This document shows, one piece after another, positions 19,692-29,377 of a DNA stretch of 64,000 nt (the first letter of the stretch is position 1; the number at the start of each line of letters is the position of its first letter). Under the pieces are notes generated by a model. It was given only the letters and a program-made list of their open reading frames with translations, had not been told where the DNA came from and ran no database searches. The DNA comes from Syntrophus gentianae (GTDB lineage: Bacteria; Desulfobacterota; Syntrophia; Syntrophales; Syntrophaceae), in the NCBI RefSeq assembly GCF_900109885.1, contig NZ_FOBS01000005.1, forward strand, positions 141,897-205,896, written 5' to 3'. A program made the translations under genes and the position numbers.

Positions 19692-21125
19692 TTAGGGAAT
19701 ATAGCCAAGCAGGGCCTTGGGCTCAAGGAATGCCTCGAAGCCGAAGTCGCCACATTCACGGCCGTTTCCTGACCGCTTGAAACCGCCGAAGGGCGCCGTC
19801 AGATCAATCAGATCCAGCCCTGAGCCGTTCAGGTTGATCTGGCCGGCTGGAATGCGGTCGGCAAGGGCGCGCAGTTCTTCGATGTCCCCTCCCTGGAGAT
19901 AGGCGGCAAGACCGTATTCCGTGTCATTGGCCAGTTCGACAGCCTGCTCGATCGTGTCGTACCCCTGAATGACCAGAACCGGCCCGAAAATCTCCTCACG
20001 CACGATGGTCATCTCCGGTGCGGTGTCGGCAAAAACGGTCGGCTTCACAAAGTAACCCCTGTCGAAGCCTTCGGCCCGTCCAGGACCGCCAACCACGACA
20101 GTCGCCCCTTCGGCAATGCCTTTCTCGATATACGCCTGGATCCGGTCATACTGATTTCTGTTGACCACCGGCCCCATGAAGGCCCTGCTGTCCGGAAGAC
20201 CGGGCTGAAGCTTACCCACCGCCTCCCGGGCGGCCGCTTTCACCTCTTCCAGGCGGTCATTCGGCACGATCATGCGCGATGGGGCACAGCAGGTCTGGCC
20301 GGCATTGAACATCAGCCCTTTCACGCCGCGCTCGACCGCACCGGGAAAGTCCGCTGACGGCAGGAGGATATTCGGACTCTTGCCGCCGAGTTCCTGATGC
20401 ACCCGCTTGACTGTTGCGGCCGCATTGCGCGCCACGTCGATGCCGGCCCGGGTCGATCCGGTGATGGATATCATGTCTATGCCGGGATGACTGGAGAGAG
20501 CCGTTCCAACCGTCGGACCATCGCCGTAAATCATGTTGAACACTCCTGGGGGAGCCCCTGCATCGTGCAGCAGTTCGGCGATAATCTGTGCGGAGAAGGG
20601 TGAATATTCCGACGGCTTCAATATGACGGCACAGCCCGTGGCCAGGGCCGACAGCACTTTTGTCAAAACCGTTACAGCCGGCCAGTTCCACGGGGTGATC
20701 AGACCGCAGACCCCGATCGGACTCAGGCGCACCAGGGTATTGCCCCGCAGCTTATCGAATTCAAAGGTCTTCAGCGTTTCCAGGGCGACCCGGGCGTGGT
20801 GAAGAGCCCCGGTGACGTGCGCACGGCGTGATACCCATTCCGGGGCGCCCATCTCCTCGGTGATCGCTACGCTCAATTCATCGCAACGCTGCTGGATGCC
20901 GGCAGCAATCCGCTCCAGCAGGGCCATCCGTTCTTCCCGCGAGGTGCGGGAAAAACTCTGAAAGGCCTTCCGGGCGGCAAGAACCGCACGATCCACGTCC
21001 TCCTTCCCGCCAAGACAAATCCGACCGGCAAGCTCTTCGGTTGCCGGGTTGATGACGTCGAAGGTGCGATTTCCACTCGGTTCGACCCACTGGCCGCCGA
21101 TGTAAAACGTGCGGTGGTTTCTCAT
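19692..21125 (-). CDS. NAD(P)+-dependent aldehyde dehydrogenase
   Basis: A 477-residue soluble enzyme of the ALDH superfamily. Visible are the cofactor-binding TPWNWPAVTVLTKV and KPSEYSP, the general-base Glu in HQELGGKSP, the nucleophilic Cys in FNAGQTCCAPSR and the C-terminal PFGGFKRSGNGRE. Substrate cannot be assigned; the sequence is of the broad aldehyde type. The start at 21125 follows GGGAGG eight bases away; a nine-codon upstream extension is less likely. It stands alone, facing away from the PEP-CTERM gene. Confidence 0.9.
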   Translation of the reverse strand: MRNHRTFYIGGQWVEPSGNRTFDVINPATEELAGRICLGGKEDVDRAVLAARKAFQSFSRTSREERMALLERIAAGIQQRCDELSVAITEEMGAPEWVSRRAHVTGALHHARVALETLKTFEFDKLRGNTLVRLSPIGVCGLITPWNWPAVTVLTKVLSALATGCAVILKPSEYSPFSAQIIAELLHDAGAPPGVFNMIYGDGPTVGTALSSHPGIDMISITGSTRAGIDVARNAAATVKRVHQELGGKSPNILLPSADFPGAVERGVKGLMFNAGQTCCAPSRMIVPNDRLEEVKAAAREAVGKLQPGLPDSRAFMGPVVNRNQYDRIQAYIEKGIAEGATVVVGGPGRAEGFDRGYFVKPTVFADTAPEMTIVREEIFGPVLVIQGYDTIEQAVELANDTEYGLAAYLQGGDIEELRALADRIPAGQINLNGSGLDLIDLTAPFGGFKRSGNGRECGDFGFEAFLEPKALLGYIP

Positions 21126-21571
21126 GAGGCAACTCCTCCCTGGGAAAATCAACGTGGGAAATTTGGACAGGTTTTCAGAATCTGATGAAAGTATATGAAC
21201 CCGGCGTTGGATGTCAATAACTAAGATCTCAGAGAATTGGATACATCCGGCCAGCTTAAAATGCTTAAATGTGCCTAATCACAACTAACCCGGATGTTTG
21301 TTTCTGGAATCTTGCGTCGAACAAGCGTTACCCTTGGGGAGAATTTAAAAAAGTACGCTTTTGCCGGATGGCCCTTTTTATTACAGGGCATTTTTATGTT
21401 TTGTAATTTATTTTTACAATTTTTTAATTCAGGAATTATTTCGAGATAACATAAGGTTATTGCTTTCGTACATTCAAATCCCTTAATAACTGTCGGCATA
21501 CTTAACATTTTAATTCTATTCTTTTAACTTTACAGAAGTAAATAATACATAATTTCAATTAGTTATTATTT
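21126..21571. other. AT-rich intergenic stretch, no gene supported
   Basis: About 450 bases separate the aldehyde dehydrogenase start from the PEP-CTERM promoter region. An open frame on the minus strand at 21275-21508 has no ribosome site or protein-like pattern. A weak GCCC/GGGC stem followed by five T lies near 21370-21398. Confidence 0.5.
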
Positions 21572-21587
21572 ATGCACGGAATTTGCT
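21572..21587 (+). promoter_or_regulatory. Possible sigma-54 promoter for the PEP-CTERM gene
   Basis: ATGCACGGAATTTGCT keeps GCACG and TTGCT at the exact -24/-12 offset (G574 to C586 is 12 bases), but the first of the two invariant Gs is T. PEP-CTERM genes in other bacteria are often driven by sigma-54 with the PrsR activator, which raises the prior. The start would be about 33 bases before the ATG. Confidence 0.4.
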
Positions 21588-21630
21588 CCATAGCAATCGT
21601 TCAGCGAAAAAAGAGGGGAGAATTTTAACC

Positions 21631-22233
21631 ATGAAAAAATATAATATTTTCCTGATCGTATGCGTGTTGTTTATGTCATCGGCAAGAATCGCTGTTGCTA
21701 CACCATACACATACAAAATGGGCGATGGTTCATGGATTGATACTAGCGCAACCATTTCGGCATTGGAAATGACAGCATCGATCAAGTCTGGCGTAAGCGG
21801 ACTCATTTATAACCTAGATGTTGGCGAGTCTAAAACTTTTGGTTTTGCCATCATCGGTACAAAGGAGAGCTGGATCAATGAAGATGACTTGCTAGCATCT
21901 ACAGTTACGGCCTATGTCGATTTTGCCAACCCTGATATTATGGCTTCTGTTAACGGGACATCTGTTGGTTTTAAGGGTTGCTTTGAATTTGAGCAAGGAT
22001 GGACTCTTGTCTGGAGTGACCCGGTTTATGTAGATTTTGCCAATGGTGGAAAGTTCATGATTGAACTGAGTGATGCCAGCTATGAAAATGGTTGGTGGAA
22101 AGGACCCAATGGTGACGATTGTGTTACAGTTACGGTTACCCATCTTGCAAACCCAACCACGGTACCCGAGCCTGCCACTTTGCTACTATTGGGTCTGGGA
22201 CTAGTTGGATTGACAAGATTAAAAAAATTCTAG
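21631..22233 (+). CDS. PEP-CTERM sorting-domain protein
   Basis: A 200-residue exported protein. An N-terminal signal peptide (MKKYNIFLIVCVLFMSSARIAVA) is followed by a polar, Asp/Gly-rich body without recognised domains. The C terminus has VPEPATLLLLGLGLVGLTRLKKF: the PEP motif, a hydrophobic helix and a basic tail, the signal processed by exosortase. Such proteins go to the cell surface or extracellular matrix. GAGGGGAG precedes the ATG, which is preferred over an upstream in-frame Met because it begins the signal peptide. Its base composition is more AT-rich than the neighbours, which suggests transfer. No exosortase gene is in the window. Confidence 0.85.
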   Translation: MKKYNIFLIVCVLFMSSARIAVATPYTYKMGDGSWIDTSATISALEMTASIKSGVSGLIYNLDVGESKTFGFAIIGTKESWINEDDLLASTVTAYVDFANPDIMASVNGTSVGFKGCFEFEQGWTLVWSDPVYVDFANGGKFMIELSDASYENGWWKGPNGDDCVTVTVTHLANPTTVPEPATLLLLGLGLVGLTRLKKF

Positions 22234-22260
22234 GATTTATTGTCCCGGAATACTGATGCC

Positions 22261-23736
22261 TCATGCCTGACGTTCTTCGCCAAGCTTGAGGACATGCTGA
22301 ATACAGGGGATCATCTCCGTTTCATGATGCGTGACATAGATCATCCCCGTTGAGGACTGGCGGCCGATCTCCTCCATCAGGGCCAGGACCATTTCCCGGT
22401 TTGATCGGTCCAGGCCCTGACAGGGTTCGTCAAGGATCAGGAGTTCCGGTGATTTGATCATGGCCCGGGCGATGAGGACCAGGCGCTTTTCCCCGTAGGA
22501 AAGCAGGTTGAATGGCCTTTCAGAACGGTCCTTCATGCCGATGCAGGCAAGCCACGAGTCGGCAAGGGCTTTCTGATCCGCACTGACGTTGCGATACAGG
22601 CCGATGGAGTCAAAGAGTCCGGAAAGGACAACCTCTCGGACGGAGACGGGTTTGCGATAGCGAAGCTGCAGCTCCGGGGAAACAAGACCGATCCTCTGGC
22701 GGATTTCCCAGATGCTTTCCCCGCCGCCTCTTTTATGACCGAAGAGACGGACATCATTGGCATAGACCTGCAGATTGTCGCCGGTGATCAGGGCCAGCAG
22801 GGTTGTCTTTCCCGAACCATTGGGTCCGACAACGGCCCAGTTCTCCCCTCGTCGGACACTCCAGGTCAACCGGTCCAGGACGGTCACCTTGCCAAAGGCG
22901 ACATGAACATTCTTCATTTCAACCAGAAGATCGGCGGTCTGTCTCGCCTTCGGTAATGATTCGGGAATCGGCCGGGGAAGGGGCGGGAGGGAGATCCCGC
23001 TTCCGGAAAAGGGTTTCAAGATGTCCGCCTTCATGACCTCTTCCCGACTTCCCGCTTTGGCGACACGCCCCTCCCTGATAATGAGGACATGGGAGATGCC
23101 GGGCAGAATTTCCTCCAAACGCTGCGTAATGAGGATGATCTGTGTTCCCTTGGCCATCAGTACGGAGATCGCCTGAGCCAGGGATTCCCGGCTTGCGGTG
23201 TCGAGGCCCGCAAAAGGCTCATCCAGAATCAGAAGTTTCGGACGGGAGAGCAGGGCGCGGGTGATCAAAACCTTTCGGATCTCCCCGTTGGACAGAACCC
23301 GGATGCTCCGGTCCAGCAGGGGTCGGATGCCCAGGATGTCGTCGAAGGAATCCATGCAGGCGCCGTTTTCAGCCCCGATTTCCAGCATCTCTCCTGTGGT
23401 AAGGGTACGCCCCCAGCCGCTGAAGGCATGGGCGTCCTCGAAGCGGTCTTCGCGCAGCAGGATCTCTTCCAGGAGTTCAAAAGAGAGATAGCCGATCCCC
23501 CCTACTGCCGCTTCAGGCACATGGCGAATCAGTTCTCCCCGAACAATCGGCACATCCCCTTTAAGGGACCTCGCCAGAACGGATTTCCCCGATCCGTTCT
23601 CCCCCAGGATTGCCCAGTTCTGCCCGGTGCGAATTTTCCAGAACGTTCCGGGCAGGAGAAAGGCATCCCTCTTGCGAAGCGTCACGTCCTTCAGGGTGAT
23701 GAAGCGTGTTTCCGTTCTTTTTCTTTTCTGTTTCAT
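22261..23736 (-). CDS. ModF-like protein with two ABC ATPase domains
   Basis: A 491-residue soluble protein with two complete nucleotide-binding domains. The first has Walker A GENGSGKS (about 45-52), signature LSNGEIRK and Walker B LLILDEPFAGLD. The second has GPNGSGKTT, LSYGEKR and LLILDEPCQGLD. There is no membrane segment. The layout is that of ModF/PhrA proteins, once linked to photorepair or molybdate transport; the function remains uncertain. No permease gene is adjacent. Confidence 0.8.
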   Translation of the reverse strand: MKQKRKRTETRFITLKDVTLRKRDAFLLPGTFWKIRTGQNWAILGENGSGKSVLARSLKGDVPIVRGELIRHVPEAAVGGIGYLSFELLEEILLREDRFEDAHAFSGWGRTLTTGEMLEIGAENGACMDSFDDILGIRPLLDRSIRVLSNGEIRKVLITRALLSRPKLLILDEPFAGLDTASRESLAQAISVLMAKGTQIILITQRLEEILPGISHVLIIREGRVAKAGSREEVMKADILKPFSGSGISLPPLPRPIPESLPKARQTADLLVEMKNVHVAFGKVTVLDRLTWSVRRGENWAVVGPNGSGKTTLLALITGDNLQVYANDVRLFGHKRGGGESIWEIRQRIGLVSPELQLRYRKPVSVREVVLSGLFDSIGLYRNVSADQKALADSWLACIGMKDRSERPFNLLSYGEKRLVLIARAMIKSPELLILDEPCQGLDRSNREMVLALMEEIGRQSSTGMIYVTHHETEMIPCIQHVLKLGEERQA

Positions 23737-23850
23737 AGAACGACATGTCTCTGAAGGCGGATGGGACGATGTGCTCCTTCTTACACCTCCGATCTCTCAG
23801 GTGCGATTTTAAAATGGGGCAAGATCCCTCGAAGTCCGATTATACGTCAC

Positions 23851-25224
23851 TCAGGACTTCAAACCGTATTTCTTCAGTTTATACCGCAGCATCCGTTCGC
23901 TCAGGCCAAGCATTTCGGCGGCCCGGGTCTGATGGTAGCCCGTTTTCTCCATGGCATCCTGGATCATCTGCTTTTCAAGATGCTCCATGGCGCTGCGAAG
24001 CTTCCCTTCTCCTTCTTCCGGGATTCCGCCGCCGGAAGAGGCAGCCATGACCTCCTCGCGGAAGGGAAGGTCCTCCAGGGAAAGGACTTCATTCCGGGCA
24101 ATGACCACGGCCCGCTCGATAATGTTCTCCAACTCCCGGACGTTGCCCGGATAGTCGTATTTCATGAGAAGGTCCCGGGCCTCACTGCTGATTCCCGCAA
24201 TGTCCTTGCTGTTTTCCGCGGCAAAACGCTTCAGGAAAAAATCGATCAGGATGGGGATATCTTCCCGGCGTTCCCGGAGGGGCGGAATAGACATGACCAC
24301 CACATTCAACCGGTAAAAAAGGTCTTCCCGGAATCTGCCCTCCTTGACCATCCTTTCCAGATCGCGGTTGGTGGCGCTGATAATCCGGACATCGGCGCGG
24401 ATGCTCGTGTTTCCCCCGACCCGCTGGAATTCCCGTTCCTGGAGAAAGCGGAGAAGCTTGACCTGAACCGGCATCGTCAATTCCCCGATTTCATCAAGGA
24501 AGAGCGTCCCGCCGTCCGCCTCTTCAAACCGTCCGATCCGTCGGGCCGACGCCCCGGTGAAGGCCCCCTTTTCATGACCGAAGAGCTCGCTTTCGATGAG
24601 GCTTTCGGGCAGGGCGCCGCAATTAACCGTAACGATGGGCTTCGATGACCGGGGACTGAGCTGGTGGATCAGGCGGGCGAGAAGTTCCTTTCCCGTACCG
24701 CTCTCGCCGTTCAGCAGAACCGTGGCCCGGCTGGAGGCGACACGGGCGGCCATGCTGGTGAGGCCCGCCATTTTCTGGCTGCCGTAAATGATCGAATCGG
24801 TCGTGACTCCCTGGTCTTTCAGTTGTCTTCGGAGGATCTCATTTTCCCGAAGGAGGGTCCGCCGCTCCGCAACCCGGTCGATCAGGAGAAGCAGCTCATC
24901 AAACTCAAGGGGTTTGGTGATGTAGTCCACCGCACCGGCTTTCATGGCATCCACGGCGGTTTCAATCGTCCCGTAGGCGGTGATGATCACCACATCCGTT
25001 TCCGGGTTGAGCCGTTTGACCTCCTGGAGGACCTGCATGCCGTCCATTCCCGGCATTTTGTAATCCAGCAGGACCAGATCAAAGGCCCCGTTCATGACGG
25101 ATTGCACCGCCTCTTCTCCGCTGGCCGCTTCCGCAACGGTATGGCCTTCCTTGCGGAGAAAATCGCGGAGCATTTCCCGCTGCGACTGGCCGTCTTCTAC
25201 GACGAGGATATTCAGATTCTTCAT
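23851..25224 (-). CDS. Sigma-54-dependent response regulator (NtrC family)
   Basis: A 457-residue transcription activator. Residues 1-120 are a receiver with phosphorylatable Asp54 (LLDYKMPGMDG) and the switch Lys in YITKPLE. Residues 145-380 are the AAA+ domain: Walker A GESGTGKE at 173-180, the sigma-54-contacting GAFTGA at 220-225, Walker B LFLDE at 241-245. A Fis-type helix-turn-helix ends the chain (AAEMLGLSERMLRYKLKKYG). The cognate kinase gene is 22 bases upstream. It could act at sigma-54 promoter candidates in this window, but no binding site is known. Confidence 0.93.
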   Translation of the reverse strand: MKNLNILVVEDGQSQREMLRDFLRKEGHTVAEAASGEEAVQSVMNGAFDLVLLDYKMPGMDGMQVLQEVKRLNPETDVVIITAYGTIETAVDAMKAGAVDYITKPLEFDELLLLIDRVAERRTLLRENEILRRQLKDQGVTTDSIIYGSQKMAGLTSMAARVASSRATVLLNGESGTGKELLARLIHQLSPRSSKPIVTVNCGALPESLIESELFGHEKGAFTGASARRIGRFEEADGGTLFLDEIGELTMPVQVKLLRFLQEREFQRVGGNTSIRADVRIISATNRDLERMVKEGRFREDLFYRLNVVVMSIPPLRERREDIPILIDFFLKRFAAENSKDIAGISSEARDLLMKYDYPGNVRELENIIERAVVIARNEVLSLEDLPFREEVMAASSGGGIPEEGEGKLRSAMEHLEKQMIQDAMEKTGYHQTRAAEMLGLSERMLRYKLKKYGLKS

Positions 25225-25246
25225 GGCGCTCTAAGCAGATCTTATT

Positions 25247-27037
25247 TTATGCTCTGGGATTTGCCGGATTCTCGTTCTTTCGCTCTGCAGGGAGGATCAC
25301 TTCAAAAGTTGTACCCTCGTTTTCCCGGCTCAAAACACGAATTTCTCCACCATGCCCCCGGATGATCTCATGGGCAAGAGACAGTCCAAGCCCCAGTCCT
25401 TTCTGTTTTGTTGTATATTCCGGGTTGAAGATTTTATCCAGCTCTTCCGCCGTTATTCCGCAACCGGTATCGGATATCCGAATGACCCGGGAATTGCGGT
25501 CATTGGCCTTAAGGGAAATCGTAATGGACCCTTCCCCGGATATGGACTCCATGGCATTTTTTACGAGGTTGAACAGGGCCTGCTGAAGCTTATCCACATC
25601 CATGGGAATAATTTCGGGATTATCGCCCCACTGTGTATTCAGGGTAATCCCCCGGGAGGAGGCCTCCTCCCGGATCAGATCCGTCATTTTCCGCAGGACC
25701 TCGGTAATGGAGTAATCGCGCATCTCGAGGCGACGGCTCTTGGAAAAAGTGAGAAACTCCTCGATAATCCCGTTCAGTCGACGGATCTCATCCCGGATGA
25801 CGCCGGCCATGTTCTGGAATTCCGCCGCCTTTTCAGGATCAGCCGGCATGAATTCTCTCTTGAGCCGCTGACTGGCCATGCTGATGGCATTGAGGGGATT
25901 GCGGATTTCATGGGCCACCCCGGCAGCCAACTGGCCAAGGGAGGACAGCCGCTCCGCCTTTTCCAGACGGCGCTCCATTTCAATAATCCCTGCCAGATGC
26001 CGGTTCTGATTCTGATAGAGGAGCCACATGGCAAGGATCGCAACGATAAAGGTAAAGAGCAGAGAAACAAACATGTTCCGCCGGTTTTCAGAAAGGATTC
26101 TTTCCGCGCTTTCCCGCTTCAAGCCGATCCGGGCAATGCCTCCCACCCGGTCACTGAATTGGAAGGGGGCGGTCACATCGAGAATCGGCTGTTTTTCAAA
26201 AGTCATCTTCCGGGTTTCTATGTTTTTACGGCCCGATAATACGGAGTAGAAGGCGGAATCAAGCTTTTTCCAGGGTCCGGGAAGTTTTCCCGCCTGCCCC
26301 AGTATTTTTCCCTCCTTATCCAGAATGATCAGGTAAAGGTGTTCCTGTCTCTCTCCGAGTTTTTCCATGGCCTTCACAACAGAGACCCTCATGGCCCAAT
26401 AGCGGAGGGCATCCTTCTTCATGGCGATCACAACCGTGCCACTGCCGTCTTTTCGTTGAAGGGCGACAAAATTGATGTCCTGTTGCTGAAGGAAAGAGAT
26501 CAGATTGGCACCGTTGGATACAGGAGGGGATAGATCTTCTGCGTTTTTCCCCTCAACCGGAGACTGGACGGGTCGGCCGGAAAAGACAATTTCCCCCCCT
26601 TTGTCTATAACCGCGATAAGCCAGAGATTTTCACGCAGAGCAATCTTCTGTAGATACTCATTGCTGATCTGCTTTGATTGCCATTTTTCATCCACGTCCC
26701 GACCGATCACAGCCAGGGCGGAGGTCAGCCAGTTCTGGGGGGAAAAGGATTCTTCCTTCAGAGGGGTAAAAGAGGGGGCATTTTCACGCTGGGAGGCCTG
26801 AATCAGATTTTTCAGGTTGTCCTCCGCCATCTTCCGCACAACGCTGATCGTCGCCAATCCCTGATTCTCCATGAGCCCGGTCAGTGCCCGGTCGCTTCGC
26901 CGGATGTCCATGATACCCATGAAGAGGAACAAAGCGACAAAAACCACGCACGCAATGGCTACGGAAAGAGGTTGCAGAAAAGAACGGTCATGGCTGGACA
27001 CGGAGTCCTGCCAGATAATTTTTTCTTCATGTTTCAT
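25247..27037 (-). CDS. Membrane sensor histidine kinase, partner of the NtrC-type regulator
   Basis: A 596-residue kinase. One membrane helix (about 18-42) and a second (about 325-345) enclose a periplasmic sensor domain of roughly 280 residues, with a dCache/sCache-like look (LWLIAVIDKGGEIVFSG). The dimerisation helix contains HEIRNPLNAIS with the phosphorylated His at residue 376. The ATPase domain has the N box NLVKNAMESI, DTGCGIT and GLGLGLSLAHEII. The gene pair is co-directional with 22 bases between them, and this gene comes first. The stimulus is unknown. Confidence 0.92.
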   Translation of the reverse strand: MKHEEKIIWQDSVSSHDRSFLQPLSVAIACVVFVALFLFMGIMDIRRSDRALTGLMENQGLATISVVRKMAEDNLKNLIQASQRENAPSFTPLKEESFSPQNWLTSALAVIGRDVDEKWQSKQISNEYLQKIALRENLWLIAVIDKGGEIVFSGRPVQSPVEGKNAEDLSPPVSNGANLISFLQQQDINFVALQRKDGSGTVVIAMKKDALRYWAMRVSVVKAMEKLGERQEHLYLIILDKEGKILGQAGKLPGPWKKLDSAFYSVLSGRKNIETRKMTFEKQPILDVTAPFQFSDRVGGIARIGLKRESAERILSENRRNMFVSLLFTFIVAILAMWLLYQNQNRHLAGIIEMERRLEKAERLSSLGQLAAGVAHEIRNPLNAISMASQRLKREFMPADPEKAAEFQNMAGVIRDEIRRLNGIIEEFLTFSKSRRLEMRDYSITEVLRKMTDLIREEASSRGITLNTQWGDNPEIIPMDVDKLQQALFNLVKNAMESISGEGSITISLKANDRNSRVIRISDTGCGITAEELDKIFNPEYTTKQKGLGLGLSLAHEIIRGHGGEIRVLSRENEGTTFEVILPAERKNENPANPRA

Positions 27038-27075
27038 TTTGGGTTCCCGCTGACGTTTTTCACAAGGAAGCCTTT

Positions 27076-27810
27076 TTGGCTTCTCAACTCGATTCCGAAC
27101 GACATCTTAGGTTGATCCATAAAAAAGTCAACCCCTTAAATTCCGACGGTCTGCAACGGGATTATGAAACGGTGTCAGTCAATCGACGCATGAAAATGCT
27201 CTACGACTCGAAGAGCCTGGCGCCGAACGATTGTCAGAAATTCAAGTCCGCCTGGAAATCCGCCGGGAAACAGTACCGGCAGGCTCTGGCGTCTGAAAAA
27301 ATATCCGGGAAGCACCTTGCCTATGCAAGGCTCTCCTCGCCGGTAAATGGATTCATTTCAAAACGCTTCATTGAGCCGGGGGAAATGGCAAGTCCGGGGC
27401 AAGCTGTTTTCGAAATCGTTCAACTCGATCCCGCCGAGGTCAGTGTCGGCATCCCCGAAATTGATGTTCCGCTCGTTCATACCTGGCAGGAGAGGCTTCG
27501 GGACGGCGCCGCCGTTTCCATGACGATGACCGATGCTCAGGGTAAGAAGGCAACAGCGCCTGAGAAAGGTTCGCGGCAAGGGATATCGTGGCTAAGTCCA
27601 GTCATGCAGTCAACGCCGCCCTTGATGAGTACATTTGGACTTCAGTCTCTTTGGCCGCCGGGACCATTACGTATGTCCGCTATGCCGAATCGGTTGCCGC
27701 GGTCAAGAAGGCTGAATTGGACGAACTCCAGGCCGACCTTGACCGGCTCGTCGGAACATTGCACCCCTGAAAAGACGAAGGACAACAAGGACTCAATACT
27801 CATTGCCTGA
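27076..27810 (+). pseudogene. Remnant of an HlyD/RND-type membrane fusion protein
   Basis: The frame is open for 244 codons, but only about residues 28-155 look like protein: DYETVSVNRRMKMLYDSKSL, a helical hairpin, then the lipoyl-like YARLSSPVNGFISKRFIEPGEMASPGQAVFEIV and LDPAEVSVGIPEIDV. This is the middle of an efflux periplasmic adaptor. The signal or lipoprotein sequence, the first lipoyl half and the C-terminal domains are missing. After about 27550 the frame turns Pro/Leu/Met-rich and loses family character. No transporter gene accompanies it. I interpret it as a decayed fragment at the start of an accessory region. Confidence 0.55.
27564..27770 (+). pseudogene. Possible gene fragment in another frame
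   Basis: A short frame open from a stop at 27561 to the stop at 27768-27770 encodes about 68 residues including SSHAVNAALDEYIWTSVSLA and ELDELQADLDRLVGTLHP. The composition is protein-like (amphipathic, Ala/Glu/Asp-rich), unlike the overlapping frame. A GTG at 27588 could start it, but no ribosome site is evident. I do not recognise it; it may be the 3' end of a lost gene. Confidence 0.25.
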
Positions 27811-27860
27811 AGGATACTTATTGACGTATTATATTACCATTATCAATTAAGGAGTAATCA

Positions 27861-29117
27861 ATGGAGTGGGTGAGTCAGGCGAGGACATACCTTACGGAGC
27901 TGTTAAAGAAACTTCCTGAGGATGCATGGCAGGCATGTAAAGAAACAACCATTGAAGTCATTTGTGACGAGCTGAAGAAGATGCCGGTTCCAATCGTGGG
28001 AACCCTGCTATCAAATACATTCAAGAAAGCAATATCCGGAAAATCCCCCAATCCCTTACCGCCAGGAGAGATCCTCTATGCCTTATTACGGATGCAGGAG
28101 TCCGATGATGATTTTTTGCAAGGCTTAGAAAGCCTTGGCGAAAATGTTGATTATCTCACTGGCCTCGTCGAAGGAATTACCCATGATCTTGCGGTCATCA
28201 AAGAAGACCTCACCCTCCCCCATGTTCATATCAGTGATCCCGTTCTTACCCTTAATTACCCTGTATCCGATAACGAGTTGCAATTCGGGCTTATGAACCG
28301 TGGGGCTGGCGTGGTAAAGGTGCCTGAAATTGAATTGATTGTTGAATCTTACACCCCGGAAGTTGATGTAGATTACTCTGTCCCAATGGCCCCCCCACAG
28401 TATCTAAAACTCAAAGTCCGCCTGTCGCCGACCACGACATTGTATCCTTTGTTGAAATTGAACAACGAACCCTTTCGGCGTTTTGGTCAGAAGGGTGAAG
28501 GGGCAGAGGAAGTCTGCATTCAAATGTCATCCACTGCGAACGTAAGGTATCGTTTGCGAGTCCGCATTCCTTTCATCGATGAAATCTCGGGGCAGCATGG
28601 TTCAATCACTTACCCATCAGAAAAAGAGGGGGCCCTCGAAGTGCCTTTTCGGTATGCGCCAGGGTGGACGAAAGATATTACGCCCGAATCAATGCTTGAT
28701 CGTTCGAGAGTCCTTTCCGAGATATTGCGTACCTTGACGACTGCGACTTCAATATTAGAAAAAAGAGCAGAAGATGATCCGGATCAGATTGATGAGGCAT
28801 TGTGGAAGAAGGGCGTATGCCTTGGTCTGCACCGATATCCGTATATAGATAGCATGCTGCGCGCCTTTGTCGGTCCGATAGCGGAATTGGCTCGAATCGA
28901 AAAAAGGTCCGACGCATTAGGAAGTGTTCTAAACCTTGTACATCAGTTGCTGCGCTTCCAGTCCCTTCTTCGTCCGGAATGGCTGCCTCCAACGGGAGCA
29001 TTTTTAGAACTGACCGATACTCCGGAATTAAAACCTTTGATCGCGGCTTTTATTGGAGAACAGGACGAAATCCGCAGGAAGGCCATCCTTGGGCAGGTCA
29101 TTCTGGCTGCGCGTTAA
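27861..29117 (+). CDS. Orphan 418-residue protein of unknown function
   Basis: AAGGAG lies eight bases before the ATG, and the frame has normal codon and residue composition, so it is very probably a real gene. I do not recognise the family. Residues 1-70 are helical and amphipathic, with a hydrophobic stretch (MPVPIVGTLLSNTFKKAISG). About 75-115 is acidic and helical. About 120-270 is rich in beta-like segments (DPVLTLNYPVSDNELQFGLMNRGAGVVKVPEIELIVESY), resembling a beta-sandwich. The last 140 residues are helical again. No signal peptide or catalytic motif is visible. It stands alone between a decayed gene and a surface-protein gene, a typical place for accessory or defence-type genes; that is inference only. 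Confidence 0.7.
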   Translation: MEWVSQARTYLTELLKKLPEDAWQACKETTIEVICDELKKMPVPIVGTLLSNTFKKAISGKSPNPLPPGEILYALLRMQESDDDFLQGLESLGENVDYLTGLVEGITHDLAVIKEDLTLPHVHISDPVLTLNYPVSDNELQFGLMNRGAGVVKVPEIELIVESYTPEVDVDYSVPMAPPQYLKLKVRLSPTTTLYPLLKLNNEPFRRFGQKGEGAEEVCIQMSSTANVRYRLRVRIPFIDEISGQHGSITYPSEKEGALEVPFRYAPGWTKDITPESMLDRSRVLSEILRTLTTATSILEKRAEDDPDQIDEALWKKGVCLGLHRYPYIDSMLRAFVGPIAELARIEKRSDALGSVLNLVHQLLRFQSLLRPEWLPPTGAFLELTDTPELKPLIAAFIGEQDEIRRKAILGQVILAAR

Positions 29118-29377
29118 GGAGGAGAGCGGTGCATGTCAAAGATGGATTAAGCCGTACGATGATTGATATCTACTGGAATGCGTCCGGTAATAAACATATT
29201 TCGAAAAGGATTACGGCCATTCCGGTAAAAAAATCAGAAATATCCTATTTCAGAATCAGGGCCTTACCCGATTGCCAAGGGAGATAAATTTTATATAATG
29301 TTCAAAAGTGCCGGTATGTTTTAAATTGAAATTTGGTGAAGTGAAGTAGGGGTCAAATTATTAAACTCAGGAGCAAC
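29118..29377. other. Intergenic, nothing recognised
   Basis: About 260 bases between the orphan gene and the VPLPA-CTERM gene. No frame of useful length with a ribosome site and no strong hairpin or promoter was seen. Confidence 0.5.

Noticed and set aside
21275..21508. Minus-strand frame of 77 codons in the AT-rich gap
   Set aside because: No ribosome site, no family resemblance, and composition of random AT-rich sequence.
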